Origin: Tolypeutes matacus
Lineage: Eukaryota; Chordata; Mammalia; Cingulata; Chlamyphoridae
Length of the DNA stretch: 64,000 bases
Reading direction: 5' to 3'
Assembly (NCBI GenBank): GCA_026826555.1
Contig: JAKSZT010054458.1
Span: 1,519,481 to 1,583,480 of the forward strand
Under the pieces are notes generated by a model. It was not told the origin of the DNA. It saw only the letters and a list, made by a program, of their open reading frames with translations, and did no database searches. This document shows positions 21,225 to 32,412 of this stretch, in pieces. Position 1 is the stretch's first letter. Every line of letters begins with the position of its first letter. The position numbers and the translations under genes are program-made.

Positions 21225-22015
21225 ATTTCTAAATTGTCTCTCAATTGTGTATTCCACTTTCACTTCCATTTTCCAACCTTCAGCCAACATCATCACTTTC
21301 CAGGACTATTCCAATAGATTCCAAACTAATCTTTTCACTGCTGGTCTACTTTTAATTCATTCTCTTAAATGCATCTTATCTATAAAGAAAAAGTTATCTG
21401 ATCATAAAAATTCCTGTTTAAAATGATTTCTGGATTCCCCTCTTTTTTTGGCATCAAGTCTATACTCCCCTGTATGACATATAAGGCCAATTACTATGTG
21501 GCATCAAAAAGTCTCCCTCTTTGTAATTTATGTCCAGATGTAACAGCCTAGTAACATACCATTTCCTAAACACATCATTTTCTATTTCTTCATATATTTC
21601 ATTAACCTGGCCTTCTCCCCTTTTTTTCTGACAAATTCCTTAACAATCTTTAAAACCTCGCTCAAAAGTCTCTCCTCAAGTCTTCCCTAACTTCTCCTTA
21701 GGCAAAAGACACTATGATCCCAGACCTCATTATTATTAACACATCACATTGTATTGTCATCAGTACAACAGAGATTCTCCCTCATGGAATTGTGAGTTCA
21801 TCAAATAATATATAGAATATAAGATCATTAAAGGGTCACATCTTTTTTTTTTTACTGAGACCAGTAGAAAGAGTTTATTGAGAAACAAGAAAAAGGAAAA
21901 GTACATACCCGAGACATGGGTGCAGGTGTGCTACAGAGTGAGACATGCTAAAGGATCAAATATTATTCATTTTCAAACACTCAGGAGCTAGCACAATGTC
22001 TGACACACAAGTAAG
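21225..22015 (+). repeat. L2 LINE 3' region, interrupted by a short retroposed 3' end
   Basis: Diverged L2 pattern: ctgatcataaaaattcctg, then catataaggccaattactat, tctcctcaagtcttccctaa, the ttgtgagttcatcaaa segment and, after the interruption at 21851-21948, ggagctagcacaatgtctga followed by ataaatgaatgaag. Confidence 0.65.
21851..21948 (-). mobile_element. Retroposed mRNA 3' end, about 100 bp
   Basis: On the minus strand this reads into caataaactctttctactgg, then about 10 bases to a poly(A): an AATAAA signal properly placed before an A-tail. It is flanked by imperfect ttaaagggtcac and ctaaaggatcaa motifs. The source transcript was not identified; an LTR transcript is possible. Confidence 0.6.
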
Positions 22016-22029
22016 TTGATCATAAATGA

Positions 22030-22075
22030 ATGAAGAAGAAGAAAAAAAAAAAAAAAAAAAATAAATGAATGAAGA
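22030..22075. repeat. A-rich simple repeat with duplicated flank
   Basis: About 19 consecutive A bases, flanked on both sides by an ataaatgaatgaag-like segment (22021-22034 and 22061-22075). This could be replication slippage or a very short A-only retroposition with a target duplication. Confidence 0.6.
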
Positions 22076-22559
22076 AAGGAGACAGAGATAGTCACAAGTA
22101 TGGCTATATTTTGATATTTTACTTAGGTTTTGACATACAATTTGATCTTCACATGTGGAAAATCACAGACTAATAATGTTCTGAATAATTCTTCCAAATA
22201 TATATTATCTTATATAAATATATATAATCCAAATATCCAAATATACATTATCTTATATATAAAATGTATTACTATATATTTTGAAACAGAATCTCTCTTC
22301 TACTACATAAGTATAAAGAAAAAATCAGGCACTGACTTAGACCTAGTTTTGTATGTCATAAAAAGGAAAAATATTCTGAAAGCATTTAAATTATAGTATA
22401 TGCCATAAAACACAAAATACTATGTTTTTTGAGGAAAATAAGTAGTTTTATATATATTTAATTATTCATACATTGTTCCACAAGGTAGCCAGAAAATAAT
22501 AGTTCTTTAGATCTACTCAAGGCAGGATATACTGAAAGAAATATCTAGAATAGATATTC

Positions 22560-22740
22560 TAGACCTGGCTTTACCACCAGGTTCACAGGGCTTAACTTTT
22601 TTGAGTTTCAATATTGCATCTGTAAAATGGAGATAAAAAAAATTTCCCTGCATAGTTCACATGATTATAATAAAATCCAAATAAGTCGATGTATATTAAG
22701 GCACTTTATAAATTTTACTGTAATTTATACAAATAAAAGC
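22560..22740 (+). repeat. MIR SINE
   Basis: Contains agacctggctttaccaccag, gagtttcaatattgcatctg and taaaatggagataa, consistent with the MIR sense strand. Confidence 0.75.
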
Positions 22741-24361
22741 TATCACCATCACTGGGCCCCTTTTTAGATTAAGTTGTCAAGCACAGTGCAGGACAGAATT
22801 AATTTATAGTTGGATTAGGAAAGCTCTGGGGATGCCTGAGTGTCTAGGCCAACATATGGGCAGTGGGATTTATGATGTGCTGTTTAAAGTCTGAATCTCC
22901 TCTGGTGACACAAAGAACTGATTTGTATACTGACGGTTTTCACATAGCATAACTGGTTAGACAGTGAGGCTGGACTATATGACCAGAGGGGCATAAAATG
23001 ATCCCTCTGGGATCTTCTGCCTTGAGCTCTCCTGAAGCCAAGATTCATTGCATAGACCTTGGTGGTTCAATCTGGAGACAACATATGTCTGTGTGCAAAA
23101 CCAGACTCTGGAGGGCGTGATCCTGTACGTCACTTAGATTTTCTATGTTCGCTAATGCTCTCTTTTTCTTGCTGTACAATATCCTTTTCCTTTAAATAGA
23201 TGCTATGGAGTCTTAGTCCTTTCAAAATCTGAAGTTGTGAAATTTTTAAAGGAACATTAAAAAATTATCCTCATACTATGTTATAAAGAAAGTTTTAATA
23301 GCTATATGTTTATACTATCTACATACAAATATTTTAGTATGGTCTGCTTCTGTATATAATTTAATAAAGGTAATAAACAGTTTTCATTTTAGAAAAACCA
23401 ATTTGATTTTAAAAATAAGAAAATCTAGTTAAATATTAGCAATCCTGATGTCAGAACTACCAAATATTTTAGTTCTGCTCCAAAGGAATATTTTTAAAAG
23501 GCATGTTATTTCATTTGAGGGATGCTTACTTGTCAACCAATTTAAAAGGTCTAGTTTTCTCTTTAATGTAATTTTTCATTATTTATAATATTAGATTTGA
23601 ATTAAATCTTTAATATACAAAACTTTAAAAGCAAAACTTTGCTCTGTTAAGCAAAGTATAACCAAATTATGATGACATAAAAGATAGTATATAATACTAG
23701 CTTTACAGAAATCAGCATGGGAGTAGAAATTAAAATGCATTAATTATGAATACATGTCTTTGAGATTCAACATCAAATACAATGAGTCAATTTAAAGACA
23801 AATTTGTATGTTTCTTCCTGTAGTTTCATACCAGGGCAATACTAAAAGTATTTCTAATATTTCTTAAATGGTAAGATTCTGAGAGAAATAAACCCAGTTT
23901 TCAATACTTTTATATGTATTCATTTTTTTCCCTTTAAAATCAAAGAAAAATATATACATTAAGTACTATTAATAAGTACTTCTGTAATTAGGCAATGCAA
24001 TAAAACCAACCATTTATTGTTTAAAACTTTAGAATAGCCCCAAACATAATTTTAGACAAAATACTAAATTTTTAAAATCACTGTAAGTTTTAGGAAATTC
24101 ATAGCAAGGAGCAAAACTGGAAAAAGTTTTATTTAATCTTTTTCTCCTTTCTAATCTTTAGTGGCAGTCTAATGACAAAACCTAATCAAAAAACAGAAGA
24201 AATCTTAGGAAGAAGCTCAAATAGCAATGGACACTAATAATCCCTATACTGAGCTATCAAAATTCTTTAAAACAGTCTTTTAACTTTTTTAGTAATTCAT
24301 TTGTGTACAATTTAAAATTATACAAAATTTAAGTTGATTCAGAATTATATGTAATATAAGG
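22741..24361. other. SCLT1 intron, mostly unassigned
   Basis: 22780-23220 is less AT-rich than its surroundings and could be an old LTR or DNA-transposon remnant, but I recognise no family. 23221-24361 is AT-rich intron with no frame or RNA gene. Confidence 0.45.
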
Positions 24362-24787
24362 TGTGATGGTTAGGCTAATGTGTCAACTCGGCCAAGTAAT
24401 GGTGCCCAGTTGTTTAGTCAAGCAAGCACTGGGATAACTGGACTTCAATCATCAGTGAGTTGATTGCATAGATAACTGGTTACATCTACCATCAACTGAG
24501 GAGACTGCTGTCAACAATGAGTGACGTCTCATCCAATCAGTTGAAGGCTTTAAAAAGAGAAGTGATTTCAGCATATAGAAAGAGAATTCACATCTCTACT
24601 TCATATCGCCAGCATCTCCTGGGGAACTCAACGAGGACCTTCATCGGAGTCCCTGGCTTGCAGCCTGCCCTGCAGAATTTGGATTTATGAATCCCCCACT
24701 GTCACATGAGACAATTTTATAAAATCTCATACTATTTACAAATATCTCCTGTCAGTTCTGTTTCCCTAGAGAATCCAGACTAATAAA
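24362..24787 (+). mobile_element. ERVL 5' LTR (MLT2-like), plus strand
   Basis: It begins tgtgatggttaggctaatgt, then gtgtcaactcggccaag, gcccagttgtttagtcaag and catccaatcagttgaaggc, ending tagagaatccagactaata. This is the sense strand of the same class as the LTRs at 2850 and 11037. A primer-site-like ttggtaccgggag follows at once. Confidence 0.85.
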
Positions 24788-25146
24788 GCTTGGTACCGGG
24801 AGTGGTTCTTGCAAACAGAATCTTAAAAAATACGTTTTGTGAACTGGTTTGGGAATTTTGCAATTGGCTCTCTACCCTGATTAGATTGAACGGCACTAAT
24901 GACCCTTTCCAATAATCAAGAGGCCACTGATAGCCCATGGCATGAATTGTAAATAAAGATATGTAAAATATCAGCACTGGATACAACTACTTCCATGCTT
25001 ATAAGAGGCAAAGAGTGTTTTTAACATCTTAACAGTTTTGTGGGATTAAAAGGTACAATGATGTTGGCTGGCTGTTCCTACATTGGATACAGTTACAAAA
25101 GAGGGGTGAGCTGGAGGCTTCAAATTTGCAACTTAAATGCCGCATG

Positions 25147-25394
25147 TATCTTTCAGACAATGGTTCTCAGAGACTGCTCACTTTCCTCAGTTCAGATCAG
25201 TGAGGTCATATACTGTTCATCCTGTGGTCTATGGTTGGTGGCAAGGCTCCAGGATGTGTAGGTTCATTGGGGTTGGTGGGCCACGCTGTGGGAGATGTTT
25301 GTGTGGGATGTGGTGGGAGGTGTGGGGGGTGGGCAACATGGGAATCCCAGTGGGTTCCGTGTAATATTTTGGGTAATCTAAGCACCTCTTAAAA

Positions 25395-25431
<37 letters not shown>

Positions 25432-25559
25432 CATTTTTGTAAGCAAATACACATATATGCATATATATTTATATATCATTTTACAAATGTTTGTATGTAT
25501 TGTGAGAATTTTGATTTTTACCCATAATAAAAAAATTAAAAAAAAAAAAAATAAATAAA
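25147..25559 (+). mobile_element. L1-tailed retroposon, 413-bp copy
   Basis: Flanked by the perfect duplication taaatgccgcatg (25134-25146 and 25560-25572). The 3' half is nearly identical to 11688-11925, including a TA microsatellite, tgtatgtattgtgagaattt and an A-rich tail. The first ~130 bp (tatctttcagacaatggttc and onward) are not present in the 11688 copy, which is truncated further. Confidence 0.9.
25395..25431. repeat. (TA)n microsatellite in the retroposon tail
   Basis: About 17 TA units. The matching tract at 11805-11823 is shorter, so it has changed length since the copies diverged. Confidence 0.9.
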
Positions 25560-26590
25560 TAAATGCCGCATGAATGATGTGAAAGTTTCTATGTGTGCTC
25601 TGAAAGAAAATCTTGTTTCATGCAGCCACAAGACTTGTGATCTCTAAAAACCAGACTCATAGTCTCATTGTGCCAGTAGCAGAGTTAAAATGGAAACAAA
25701 AATCTCAACCTTGCAGAGTGTCTGCTGTTAAAGTGACAGCATTGACTGGAAAAGAGTGGAATCCTGAGAATTGGGATGGGGACATATGGGTTGATGATAA
25801 TGGCAGTGGGGACATTCAAACGCTATATTGTGCTGAAACTTTGCTAGTTAAACCTGCAATGGTCTGCCCTGAGGAGACTGCCACCTTTCCTCCCTGTCCT
25901 AAGAAAAAGACCAACCAATTTTCAACCTGCAACAACCTACCTTCAGCCTTCCCCAAGGAATCTTGACCCCCACCCGCCCACCCCCGCCCCATCCTGAAGA
26001 GAAAACCACCCAACCTCAAGCCTGAACTACCCAACCTCCAGCCTGTCCCAAAGAGTCCTGATCTCCTCTCTGGACTAAGGAAACAATCACCAAACCTCTA
26101 TCCTTCCCTAAAGAGTCTGCCATCCAACCCCTAGCTGAAGAGATTAATCCTGTCTCACCAGATAAAACTGCAAGGGAATGCCCTGAAGTAACTAGCTTGC
26201 AAGATACTTCTGATGCTTCTCCTGACCCACCCCCACCACCCCTCTTCTCTTCCAGACTATAGTCACAACAAAACCCCAAAGGTGAAGTACAAACTGTGAC
26301 CCATGAGGAAGTATGATATACTCCAAAAGAACTGCATGAGTTTTACAATTTATATAGACAGAAAACAGGAGAATAAGTGTGGGAATGGATATTAAGGGTA
26401 TGGGATAATGATGGAAGGAACAGAAAGTTGGATCATGCTGAATTTATTGATATCGGCCCACTAAGCAGAGATTCTGCTCTCTCAGAATCTGTAGCTCAAG
26501 GGGTTAGAAAAGGCTCTAACAGTTTATTTGGGTGCCTGACTTGTGAGTGAGGGCTATTATGGTAGAAAAGGCCAAGTAGAAGTCACTAGA

Positions 26591-29045
26591 ACTGCCCCTA
26601 CCTAGCAAAATAGTAAATCAAAAGCCATTATCAGATTTCTGGAGATATTTGTAATAATATAGGTATAAAACCAATAACTAGGATATGGGGGTAAAGTGAA
26701 AGAAATCAAACAAAATTCATAGGCTTGATGATACACTAGTTACTAAGATGGGGAAGACCTCCACCCTTTGGTTCAATCATAGCAGTTCTACTTTTATCAT
26801 TTTTATATATTGGGGCTCTACCTATACAGTTTTTTTTTTCTTTAAGGGTTCTGCTGCTAAAAACCAAAATGTTTGAAAAGCAGTGCCTTAGCATTTCAAG
26901 TACAGAGCTCACCCAAGTAATCAAGACCAGAGATACATATTTGGGAAACATTACTATTATATTACCTTGAGAAAAAAGTTCAAGTTGGGTAGGGTAGGTG
27001 TGATTGTCTAAGGAGAGCAGAAAAAATGTGTAACACAGGTAGAAATCTAAGAAAGGCCTACAATTAGTCAGTAGGATAAGGAAATGGGGAAATCAAGGGA
27101 ATCAAAGAAATGGCCACAAAGTTCAGAGAAGAAATCAAGACACAAACACAAATGACCTTAGTTAAAGAAATGTTCAAAAAGGAAAGAATAATCAATCAAG
27201 AAGAATGGAGGATTTTTTTTTTTAAAGGACATTTGGCTTGGCAAAAAAATACCAGGAATTGTGGGGAGAAAAAGAGGTGGGGCTAAATCCAGAATAATAG
27301 AAATTTCGAAGAGTGACTATAGCAAATGCAACTCTTCTTCCATGCAAGAGACCTTGAATGGGTGGGAAAGCCTATGTAGTTTAGGTCTTAGAAGAGCCCT
27401 TGAAAGAGAGAGAAACTAAGATTTTAAGAATGAAGAATATAGAACAAACACAAGAAGAAATAGGAAGGATCTGGGACGAACTAGCAAGCAAGAAACTTAA
27501 TAGAAAGGAGGGAAAAGGAAAGCAATGCCTCTGGCATTAGAAACTGCAGTAGCAAGAAGAAAAGTAAGGCTGATTTCCCAGATCCAGGGCAGGAAATAAT
27601 CTACTATCTACTTCTCACATCACCATTATCAAATCCCAACTCTGCTAGCATGTGCTTTGTAAATATTACACAAATCTGCCTATATAGGCTGCATAGTAAA
27701 GTAGAATGGAGGAGAGAAAAGATAACAAAAGTTCTAGTACACTGCAACACTGCAAGGAAGGTCATTTTATTTTCATTATAGAGATGAAATGAAGCTCATG
27801 TGGTTAAAACAACCTGCTTAAGTAAGAATACAAAACTAGAGCCATATTTTGAAATAAGCTGTTAAGTGATTTTTAGAGGCAAGTTCCAAAAAATGAAATT
27901 ATGGATTTATTTCTACTCTTGATTAATGTATTCTGTAAGTAAACTTTAATACTGCTCTTACAGCTCCCTAGAGATCAAAAGAGAAAAACAGAAACATTTT
28001 TGAATAAAGGGTGACTGTTAGTAACCCCTTAAATAAAATAAAAAGTAAAGCACTGTGAAGAAATAGGAAAATGAGAGTAAAGCCCTATTTCTTATCTTAA
28101 ACATGTTTTCTATGCTCAGAAAACTAGCTGCCAAAACATAAGGAACTGTCTGGCAATGCTATGACTAAGCACATCTGCTCAGGGGCCATTTTCATATGGG
28201 ATTGTTTCCAAAAGACACTATAAATCAAAACTAGTGATTCATGAATCCAGATTTCCATAGCATTTTTATAATACAAGACACAATATTATTCAAATTGGGA
28301 CATGAAACATCTGAAAAAAATCTGTTGTCTCAGCTTTAATAAAACTACTACCTAGCAAAGGTACATATTTTTTTAAAAGATATTATCTAAAAATTATCAG
28401 CACATATAACAATTTTTGAGTTAAAAATTATGCATCTGTAAAAAAATTACCTACAAACAACTTAATATATAAAAAAGTGTGGTTTATATAACTTGTTTTT
28501 GTTCTATTTAATAAAATAGTGATATCAACAATTGGATTCCTATATCAGATTTTATATTCTTTAATAAAACCATTTATTTATAAATCACTTCACTATCACA
28601 TTTTAAAGACTTCCTAGAATTAATTACATATTTAAGTGCAGAGAGCACTAAACATGAAAAGAATCTTTAATGTCTCTATTAAACATTCAGACATTGAGAT
28701 TATGGGTAACAAAACCAGATTGAAAAATTAATAGAGTTTATGGCCTGGATCCAGGAGAGGAAATACTGAAAATCTTTTCACTTGTACAAAGCTAACATTA
28801 ATTATATTTAAAAATGATTTTTTTTCGGGTGTGTTGTTTTGGAAATCAAAACTACTAGAAGGTCACACATTTTTGCATAGCTGAAGCCTAAATAATGGCA
28901 GCTCAAAAAAAAACTATTGTGTCTCCAAAAGACCAATAAGCAAAGGACCAAAATAGATAATCTACAAAAATATTAGTTTGGTCTTGCTGTTTATCAAAGA
29001 AGTGCAATTTAGTTAAACATTTACTTAATTTTTTTAGTTAACTGA
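26591..29045. other. SCLT1 intron, unassigned, with a MIR trace
   Basis: No gene seen. 27770-27845 resembles an antisense MIR (atagagatgaaatgaagctc). 26970-27560 is purine-rich and may be a diverged DNA transposon or LTR. Frames above 70 codons do not look coding. Confidence 0.4.
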
Positions 29046-29175
29046 TTTAATCACTCAAAAAATAATTTTTGAGTACATGCTGTGTGTCTAGCACTATGCT
29101 AGATGATGGCAGGCAGAAATGACCAAATCATGATCCGTATCTTTAAGGAGCTTTAACACTAGCGAAGAGAGATTG
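29046..29175 (-). repeat. L2 LINE 3' end, antisense
   Basis: Contains atttttgagtacatgctgtg, gtctagcactatgctagatg and ttaaggagctttaacact, the complement of the L2 terminal region. Confidence 0.6.
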
Positions 29176-30129
29176 ATTTGAAGACATTTAAGTACAATAA
29201 ATTGTTAAAAATGCCATGACAGATTCAGTCTACAGTTGAGATACAAAAGAAGATATGTTTGGCTCTATCTGGTGAATGAACTAGAGAATTTTGCCTGGAG
29301 AAGGCAAGTTTTAGCCAGGCATAGAAAGTTATAACTTTTCTGAGTAACAGATTCATGATCAAAGGCAAAAAGGTAGGAACCAAAATTTCTTCCATGAGAA
29401 AGAGCAAAATGACTATTTTGAGCAGTTTGTATTAGGAAACAATGTGATATAACTGGAGGGTGGGGAAGGACCAGATTCTTAGAACCTAGGCTCAAGAGTT
29501 TTGTCTACTATGACAAGGCATCATGAAAAACTCTTGAGAAGGAAAATGATAAAAGCTTTATCAGTTCATATGATTTTAATTTTTTTGCACCATAATATCA
29601 GACAACAAATAGAACTAATATATTTTCAGTACAGGCACAAACTCAACTGCAGTGTTTAAAGAGTTTCTAATTTAGTTATTCTTGGCATGGTTATATAGGG
29701 TATCTCAAAACTAAAATTCTGGTAATGTCAATATGCCCATCATTCAGAATTTGTCAAACTTTAGAGCAACACCCTCTTCCCTAAAAGAAGCATCTGTTTA
29801 TCCTTATGTTCTTTCAAATCTGTGGCAGGAGAAGCAAGCACAGCTTTATGTATACAACTCTGAACTGCTTAATGTTAAGCTATAGATATTGTCGGTAAAT
29901 ATTATGGCAAAGTTGCTTATGGACTATTGAACACTTAAGACCTTTTATGTTTTAGAAACTACAACTAGCTTTATTGATCTCTAATCTCAATTCATAATCT
30001 TTATGTCCAAATGTTCAAAAGTCAAATGAAACTTCCATGCTGATGCAAAAAAAAATCAGTGTAGCCACTCATCATCCTTTCCAACTTTCATTCTTGACTT
30101 CCGTAATGCTATCAATGAATACTGTGATA
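29176..30129. other. SCLT1 intron, nothing recognised
   Basis: AT-rich, without a supported gene, RNA or repeat. Confidence 0.5.
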
Positions 30130-30300
30130 GATTCAGGCTTAGAAGTGCACTAGATTAGCTATTACAAGATCTAAGTTCTAATTTAGCCCTTCCTTGAATT
30201 TGTTTGCAACCCTGGACAAGACAAACAGATTCAGAGTCTCACTTTCTTCTATACAATTAGGAAGTTAAACTAGATTGATCATTAAGATACTTTCCAGCAA
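30130..30300 (+). repeat. MIR SINE
   Basis: Contains ttgcaaccctggacaagaca, cagagtctcactttcttcta and aattaggaagttaaactaga, a MIR-like order. Confidence 0.6.
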
Positions 30301-30339
30301 TAAAATCCCAAGATTATTTCCCCAGTGTTCAGCCTGTTA

Positions 30340-31919
30340 TGACTAAGATTTGCACGTTTTATACAGAATTTTTATATGTATTTTTATTTTTTATTTCCAT
30401 TATCACTATATAATCACAGGTTTTTATGAGCCAGTTTCCTTACTCATCTTCCTTCTGGGATCCCCACACTCAGATTTATCCTTCATATACCATACATTTT
30501 ATATATTTTTTCACACTTTTCTGAACCTTCAATAGTGTTTAGTGACACTATTTATTCCATGGCCCATTATCATTATTAGCTGTGAGAGATTGCTATTATT
30601 GTTTTCCTGTTAATTCCTTTCTCATTCTCTCCACTGCCCCCCATCTTGTAAATTCACATTAAAACATATGTGGATATCCTTGCATATATACAAACACTGT
30701 AAAATATATTTAGATATTTGCATGGGTTTTAGGCTATAGATCTTTTTACTTTTTAAGTTAAGCATTGTATTTTTAGATTTACCTATGTTGCTGTAACTAT
30801 ATATTTATATTTAAATACATGTTATAAATGATGTGCAATATTCTGCAGGATGTAACTACTTCATTTTATTTGTTCATTCTCTTAGTCACTGATACTTAAG
30901 CTATCTCCCTCCAATTCTGTACTTCTACAAAAAGTACCATTCCAGAGAAAATCACTAACGAAGTTAGAGTGTACCATTTCTGAAAATCTTTTTATTTTGT
31001 TCTTTTATAATACATTTTTTATATATATATCCATAAAATAGACACTACTGTTTGAACATTTAAGTGTATATAAATTATATCACATTGTAATCTTCTTTTG
31101 CACCTGTTTAATAAACTTAACATTATATTTTTGACATTGGTTGTTGGGTATGAAGCAGCAACACATTGTTTTAATTTACATTTTCCTGAGTTCTTTGATT
31201 CTTCTATTGAAATGTTCGTTCATATACTTTGCCTAATTTTCTATGGGTTATTTCTTCATATTGCTGTTTTCTTAATGTAATTATTCAGTACTAATCCACT
31301 GTCAGTTATATTCACTGTAAATGTCTTCTCACAGATTGTACAATTTGTCTTTTCATTTGGCTTAGTGTTTTGTGACATTGAAGTTTTACATTTTAACCTA
31401 GTCAAATATGTAATTCTTTTCCTTCTCCGCTTGCACTTAAATCTTGATTAAGAAAATAATATCCAGCAAAATGTTTGAGAGAGTCTCTGATATTTTTAAA
31501 TAAAATCTGTACTTTTGCTTTTCGTTTTTAGGTATTTTAATCATAAATACCTAAATATGAAAAGCAAAACTTTACTGAGTTTGTTCATAGATAACCACTC
31601 CTAAACATGATTGTTTCTCTACTGATTTATAATGCCATCTCTGACATATACCAAAATTCTACCTATGCTCTTTATTCTGCCAAACTCACACGCTTGTAAA
31701 TAACATTGCATTTTATTCTTCTACAGAATGGTCTTGGTAATTGACATTTTACTATTCCATTATGTTAGGATTAGATTACCTAGTATATCTGTCTCTGTCA
31801 CACATGCACACGTGTGTGCACAAACACACAGGATTTTAATGCAAATTACACTGATTTTAAAGATATGAGAAGAATTACTCTCTTTAGAGAGCTGAATCTT
31901 CCCATCTAAGTATGGTCTA
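30340..31919 (-). mobile_element. L1 3' UTR/ORF2 3' part, antisense, old
   Basis: 31120-31480 is the complement of an old L1 3' region (ttttaatttacattttcctg, tgtacaatttgtcttttcat, gtcaaatatgtaattctttt). The left part is less certain. A near-perfect 25-bp hairpin lies at 31513-31569. Confidence 0.6.
31513..31569. repeat. Inverted repeat, 25-bp arms, 7-base loop
   Basis: Arms 31513-31537 and 31545-31569 pair over 25 bases with about three mismatches (ttttgcttttcgtttttagg against its complement). Confidence 0.85.
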
Positions 31920-32407
31920 TGTGGTGGTTTGGAACTGTATGTACCCAAGAAAAATATGTTCTTAAAGTAAATCCATTTCTGTGGATGTGAACCCATTGCA
32001 AGTAGGATCTTTTCACTAGGCTATTTTAGTTAAGGTGTTTCAGTTATGGTGTGTGTGGCCCAGCCCCATCAGGATGGGTCTTATTCCTATTACTGGAGTT
32101 CTGTATAAGAGAATGAAATTCAGACACAGAGAGAAAAAAGCCACTGAGGCAAGAAGTTGAAATCAAGAAAACCTAGAAGAGAAGGGAGAGACCAGCACAT
32201 GCTGCCATGTGCCTTGCCAAATGACAGAGGAGCCAGGATCACCAGCAGCCAGCCCCAGAACACCAGTCTTCAGGAAGAAAGCATCACCTTGATGATTCCG
32301 TGATTGGGACATTTTTCCAGCCTCAAAACTGTGAGCGAATAAATTTCCATTATTTAACCTGACACATTTCATGGTATTTTCTTTGAGCAGCCTAGGAAAG
32401 TAAAACA
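31920..32407 (+). mobile_element. Solo LTR, family 2
   Basis: It runs from tgtggtggtttggaactg to ggaaagtaaaaca, with flanking gtcta (31915-31919) and gtata (32408-32412), a 5-bp duplication with one change. It contains gtggatgtgaacccattg, tgccatgtgccttgcc and gcgaataaatttcc. It interrupts antisense L1 sequence. Confidence 0.88.
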
Positions 32408-32412
32408 GTATA

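Larger units (their letters stand above)
24788..26590 (+). pseudogene. ERVL leader and gag, decayed and 3'-truncated
   Basis: The leader is split by the retroposon at 25147-25559. Gag-like sequence then runs 25573-26590. The open stretch 25613-25966 carries ALTGKEWNPENWDGDIWVDD, characteristic of the ERVL gag linker, then Pro/Thr-rich repeats (25860-26260) with stops. At 26330-26500, tttacaatttatatagacag and aatttattgatatcggccc match the other ERVL (about 9490-9370). No pol follows and no 3' LTR is found. Confidence 0.75.
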
